A DNA stretch of 64,000 nucleotides from contig NZ_JAENHL010000007.1 of the NCBI RefSeq assembly GCF_016595235.1, forward strand, positions 1,084,419 to 1,148,418, read 5' to 3'. The notes under the pieces are model-generated. The model saw nothing but the letters and a program-made list of their open reading frames with translations, was not told where the DNA came from and did no database searches. The stretch is from Taklimakanibacter albus. Its GTDB lineage: Bacteria; Pseudomonadota; Alphaproteobacteria; Rhizobiales; Aestuariivirgaceae. Position numbers and translations under genes: made by a program. Below, piece by piece: positions 60,991-64,000 of this stretch (position 1 is its first letter; each line of letters begins with the position of its first letter).

Positions 60991-62139
60991 TCAGCGCTCC
61001 TTCAGCGCGACGCGCCCATTGTACCAGTTCATGAAGAGCGAGATCGCAACCGAGAGTCCCAGATAGACTGCCATGAAGATGGCGATGGTCTCGATCGCCT
61101 GGCCGGTCTGGTTCATCACGGTGTTGGAGACCATCACCAGGTCGGGATAACCGATGGCGATGGCGAGCGAGCTGTTCTTGAACACGGTGAGATAGATATT
61201 GGTGAGCGGCGGCACCATCAGCCGCAAAGCCTGCGGCAGGATGACGAGTCGCATCACGCGGCTGCGTTGCAGTCCGAGCGCCGCGGCCGCTTCCCATTGG
61301 CCCTTGTTGATCGCCTGGATGCCGGCGCGGACGATCTCGGCGACGCTCGCCGAGACGCTGAGCGAAAGCCCCACCAGAAGCGCGACGAATTCCGGCCTGA
61401 TATGCAGACCACCGGTGATGCGGAAGCGTCCAGCTTCGGGGATCTCCCAGGTGATGGCGACGCCGCCCATAATCACCAATGCGAGCGCCGGCCCGACAAG
61501 GGCCAGGAGCGCGGCCAGGCCGCCATGGTTCGGCTGTCCGGTTTCGATGCGCCGGCGCAAAGCGGTGCGGCGGATGAAGAAGGCGGCGATGATGCCGAGA
61601 ATAACGGCCCAACGCAGGAATACGGCGCCCTTCTCGAAGGTGAAGGACGGCAGCACTAGGCCGCTATTGGAGAGATAGACATGCGGCGCCAGCTCCAGCG
61701 CCTCCTTCACCGGCGGCAGCGCCACCAGGAGGATGGCGTACCAGAGAAAGAGATAAAGCAGCAACGGCACGTTGCGCAGCGCTTCCACATAAGCGAGCAT
61801 CAGGCGCTGCAGCAGCGGGTTGCGCGACATGCGCCCGATGCCGACGAGAAGCCCGATGATCGTGCCGAGGATCGCCGCCAGCAGCGAGACCTTGACCGTA
61901 TTGGCGATGCCGACCAGGAGCGCGTGGCCGATCGTATCGGTCTCCTGATAGGGAATGGTCGTTTCGCTGATGATGAAGCCAGCCTGGCGATCGAGATAGC
62001 CGAAGCCGGTGGCGATATTCTGCTTGGCGAGATTGTCGCTGACGGTCACGAACATCAGCCAGCCGGCGATGAGGACGATCCCCACCGCGCAGAACTGGTA
62101 GAAATAAGCGCGAAACCGCTTGTCGTAGAACAGGGTCAT
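60991..62139 (-). CDS. aapQ: General amino-acid ABC transporter permease (AapQ-like)
   Basis: 382 residues. N-terminal helix near FYQFCAVGIVLIAGWLMF, a periplasmic stretch, then a HisM-type permease domain (LRNVPLLLYLFLWYAILL; EAA-type loop AAAALGLQRSRVMRLVILPQALRLMVPP). It forms the channel with AapM for broad amino-acid uptake. It follows aapJ by 46 bases. Confidence 0.9.
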   Translation of the reverse strand: MTLFYDKRFRAYFYQFCAVGIVLIAGWLMFVTVSDNLAKQNIATGFGYLDRQAGFIISETTIPYQETDTIGHALLVGIANTVKVSLLAAILGTIIGLLVGIGRMSRNPLLQRLMLAYVEALRNVPLLLYLFLWYAILLVALPPVKEALELAPHVYLSNSGLVLPSFTFEKGAVFLRWAVILGIIAAFFIRRTALRRRIETGQPNHGGLAALLALVGPALALVIMGGVAITWEIPEAGRFRITGGLHIRPEFVALLVGLSLSVSASVAEIVRAGIQAINKGQWEAAAALGLQRSRVMRLVILPQALRLMVPPLTNIYLTVFKNSSLAIAIGYPDLVMVSNTVMNQTGQAIETIAIFMAVYLGLSVAISLFMNWYNGRVALKER

Positions 62140-62185
62140 GCAGCAAGGGGCTCGCGCCGCTTACGAGCGCGGCGCGAGCCTTGTC

Positions 62186-63202
62186 TCAGCGGATCGGCGG
62201 CGCGTAGAGAAGCCCGCCCGCATTCCATTGCGTATTGGGCCCGCGCGTCATGCCGAGGCGGGTGCCCTGGCCCATATTGCGCTCGAACACTTCGCCGTAA
62301 TTGCCGACGGACTTGATGATGTTGTAGCCCCACTTCTTGTCGAGGCCGAGCATCGGGCCGAGCTCGTCGGTGACGCCCAGCATGCGTTGGACCTCCGGAT
62401 CCTCGCTCTTGAGCTTCTCATCGACATTGGCCTGGGTGATGCCCTTCTCTTCGGCGGCCATCAGCATCCACACCGACCATGAGACGATGTCGCGCCAGGC
62501 GGAATCATTCTGCCGCACCGCCGGCGCCAGCGGCTCCTTCGAGATGGTCTCCGGCAGAAGGATGTAATCGTCGGGATTATTGGCGACGGCGCGGATCGAG
62601 GCCAGATCGGAACGGTCGGACGAAATCGCCTGGCAGCGCCCGCCGAAGAAGGCGGCGCGGTTCTCGTCCGGGCTTTCGAACACGACGAGCTCGAACTTGG
62701 CGCCGAGGGTGCGGAAGAAGTCGCTCAGATTTTGCGCCGTGGTGGTGCCGGGCAGCGTGCAGATCGCCGCGTCCTTCAGTTCCTTGGCGCTGGCGACGCC
62801 GAGGCTCTTCGCCACCATGAGGCCCTGGCCGTCATAAAAGACGGTCGGCCCGAAATCGAGGCCGAGCGAGGCCTCACGCGTATAAGTGAGCGTCGTCTGG
62901 CGCGACAGGACGTCGACCTCGCCCGACTGCACCGCCTGGAACCGTGTATTGATATTGGTCGGGACGAAATCGACCTTGTCGCCATCACCGAAGACGGCGG
63001 CGGCGATCGAGCGGCAGATATCGGCGTCGAAGCCGGTCATGCGGCCTTTGTCATCAGGAGCGGCGAAGCCCGGCGTCGCCAGCGACACGCCGCAGATCAG
63101 CTTGCCGCGGCCTTTGACCGTATCCAGCGTCGCGGCACCGGCCGACATCGCCATCGCACCCAGGGTGGCCACGGCCGCCAGGGCGAGAACAGACTTATTC
63201 AT
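62186..63202 (-). CDS. aapJ: General amino-acid ABC transporter binding protein (AapJ-like)
   Basis: 338 residues from the ATG at 63202; the ORF extends upstream but the extra residues are not a leader. Signal peptide (ALAAVATLGAMAMSAGA), then LDTVKGRGKLICGVSLATPGFAAPDDKGRMTGFDADICR, VLSRQTTLTYTREA and CQAISSDRSDLASIRAV. It captures amino acids for AapQM. First gene of an operon; divergent from a GntR regulator through a 172-bp gap with palindromes. Confidence 0.92.
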   Translation of the reverse strand: MNKSVLALAAVATLGAMAMSAGAATLDTVKGRGKLICGVSLATPGFAAPDDKGRMTGFDADICRSIAAAVFGDGDKVDFVPTNINTRFQAVQSGEVDVLSRQTTLTYTREASLGLDFGPTVFYDGQGLMVAKSLGVASAKELKDAAICTLPGTTTAQNLSDFFRTLGAKFELVVFESPDENRAAFFGGRCQAISSDRSDLASIRAVANNPDDYILLPETISKEPLAPAVRQNDSAWRDIVSWSVWMLMAAEEKGITQANVDEKLKSEDPEVQRMLGVTDELGPMLGLDKKWGYNIIKSVGNYGEVFERNMGQGTRLGMTRGPNTQWNAGGLLYAPPIR

Positions 63203-63278
63203 GCATTCCCTCCATCGCTTTGTTTTTGTTGCCCGGTCCCGATTTTTGTCGCCTGAGGCGATCAACCCAAGACTTGCA

Positions 63279-63306
63279 TACAATGATTGTGTACAATAAT
63301 GTACAC
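63279..63306. promoter_or_regulatory. GntR-type operator in the aapJ/gntR gap
   Basis: Two overlapping palindromes: ACAAT-G-ATTGT (63280-63290) and GTGTACA-ATAA-TGTACAC (63289-63306, perfect 7-bp arms). They lie between the start codons at 63202 and 63375. The TGTACA arms fit FadR/GntR-type operators, so the divergent GntR protein probably controls both genes. Confidence 0.65.
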
Positions 63307-63374
63307 GCCATGACAACACCATTGCGCCAGAGATCGAATTCGACCAGACCGGCATTGCGAGGTGATGCAAAGTG

Positions 63375-64000
63375 ATGACCAGCGACGTGCCGCCCAAGCG
63401 AAGCCGCGCGGAAAATGTCTATCAGGCGCTGCGCGATGCCATTCTCGAGCAGAATCTGAAGCCCGGCACCAAGCTGTCCGAAGACGTCATCGCCGGCGAG
63501 TTCAAGGTCAGCCGCACCAGCGTGCGTGCCGCTTTGCAGCAGCTGCGCGGCGACGGCCTGGTCGATCACCAGGCCAATCGCGGCGCCTTCGTCGCCGAGC
63601 CGAGCGCCGAGAACGCGCGCGACATCTTCTCGCTCCGCCGCATGCTCGAAAGCGAGGTCATCCGCCGCCTCGCCGGCAATCTCAAGCCCGACGACGTGAA
63701 GCGCCTGCGCAAGCATGTCGAGCAGGAGGAGCGCGCCCGGCCGGTGAACGGCCCGCTCTCGATCAGGCTGGCGGGTGAATTCCACATCCTGCTCGCCGAG
63801 CTGACCGGCTCCCAGGTTCTCACCCGCTTCGTGAGCGAAACCGTGTCGCGGAGCTCGCTGATCCTCGCCCGCTTCGCCCGCCTGCATTCCTCCGAATGCG
63901 CCGTCGACGAGCATGTCCGCATCATTGCGGCCCTTCAGGCCGGGGATGCAAGCACTGCCGAGGCGCTGATGCTGCATCATCTCGAATCCGTCGCGGTCAG
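63375..64000 (+). CDS. GntR-family regulator with FCD domain (3' end outside window)
   Basis: Partial, about 208 codons. Start ATG at 63375. The winged HTH reads VYQALRDAILEQNLKPGTKLSEDVIAGEFKVSRTSVRAALQQLRGDGLV, followed by an FCD effector domain (FSLRRMLESEVIRRLA, GEFHILLAELTGSQVLTRFV, DEHVRIIAALQAGDASTAEALMLHHLESV). It is divergent from the aapJ operon and probably represses it until a carboxylate or amino-acid ligand is present. The stop lies beyond the window. Confidence 0.88.
   Translation, partial: MTSDVPPKRSRAENVYQALRDAILEQNLKPGTKLSEDVIAGEFKVSRTSVRAALQQLRGDGLVDHQANRGAFVAEPSAENARDIFSLRRMLESEVIRRLAGNLKPDDVKRLRKHVEQEERARPVNGPLSIRLAGEFHILLAELTGSQVLTRFVSETVSRSSLILARFARLHSSECAVDEHVRIIAALQAGDASTAEALMLHHLESVAV

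Noticed and set aside
62980-63397. Longer AapJ start at 63397
   Set aside because: The added residues show no signal peptide and cross the palindromic operator region; the ATG at 63202 gives a normal signal peptide.
1-64000. rRNA, tRNA, prophage, insertion sequence or CRISPR
   Set aside because: I found no conserved rRNA or tRNA-like stretches, no transposase or integrase motifs, and no regular direct-repeat array by eye. A tRNAscan or CRISPR search would settle this.

Overview
The window is a dense, GC-rich chromosomal segment. It most likely comes from a free-living alphaproteobacterium of the Hyphomicrobiales (Rhizobiales). Evidence is the overall GC, many ATGA/TGATG gene overlaps, AapJQM- and PotABCD-type ABC transporters, a DUF1127 micro-protein beside a LysR gene, a Zur box of the TGTTATA-N-TATAACA type, a Kdo hydroxylase, and palindromic intergenic repeats like those common in this order. 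I see no rRNA, tRNA, CRISPR array, phage or insertion sequence. No gap between genes exceeds about 300 bases.

Layout. 0-8.5 kb: a cupin/AhpD-like pair with a divergent MocR regulator, an aminotransferase, an acyl-CoA dehydrogenase, a gamma-glutamyl hydrolase, a DUF1349 protein, a haloacid dehalogenase and a cobalt-type nitrile hydratase operon. 8.6-11.3 kb: a Kdo hydroxylase, a sugar-transfer ATP-grasp protein and an unlisted 54-residue DUF1127 gene. 11.3-17 kb: a LysR gene, ccdA, then a metal block: znuA behind a perfect Zur box, a DUF1007 protein, a NicO-family metal transporter and a PCuAC-like protein that has lost its usual metal ligands. 17-25.2 kb: one minus-strand operon (amidohydrolase, two APC permeases, glutamine-synthetase-like ligase, aldehyde dehydrogenase, iron alcohol dehydrogenase) divergent from an RpiR regulator. 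It reads as a gamma-glutamylation route for an amino alcohol such as ethanolamine. 26-44.7 kb: mixed metabolism, including GMC choline-type dehydrogenase, two aminotransferases, a second ligase, thiolase, antiporter, a Ser/Thr-type proline racemase homologue, an L,D-transpeptidase and stress genes.

44.8-64 kb is the most unusual part: two convergent operons that look like one catabolic locus. The plus-strand arm encodes an HpaB-type flavin-dependent hydroxylase, an M20 deacylase, a quinone-oxidoreductase-like protein, RidA, DUF1028, a LysR regulator, a type II dehydroquinase homologue lacking its catalytic arginine, and a D-2-hydroxyacid dehydrogenase. The minus-strand arm encodes AapJ/Q/M-like uptake without its ATPase, an amidohydrolase, two tandem-duplicated PotD-like binding proteins, a PotABC-like transporter and a flavin reductase. 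That reductase is fused to a LysR-type effector-binding domain with no DNA-binding domain, and the fused domain resembles the effector domain of the LysR regulator in the opposite arm. The simplest reading is an effector-gated two-component monooxygenase whose reductase senses the same ligand as the regulator. I did not find a described system of this architecture in memory; no database search was possible.

All functional calls rest on reading motifs and gene order by eye.
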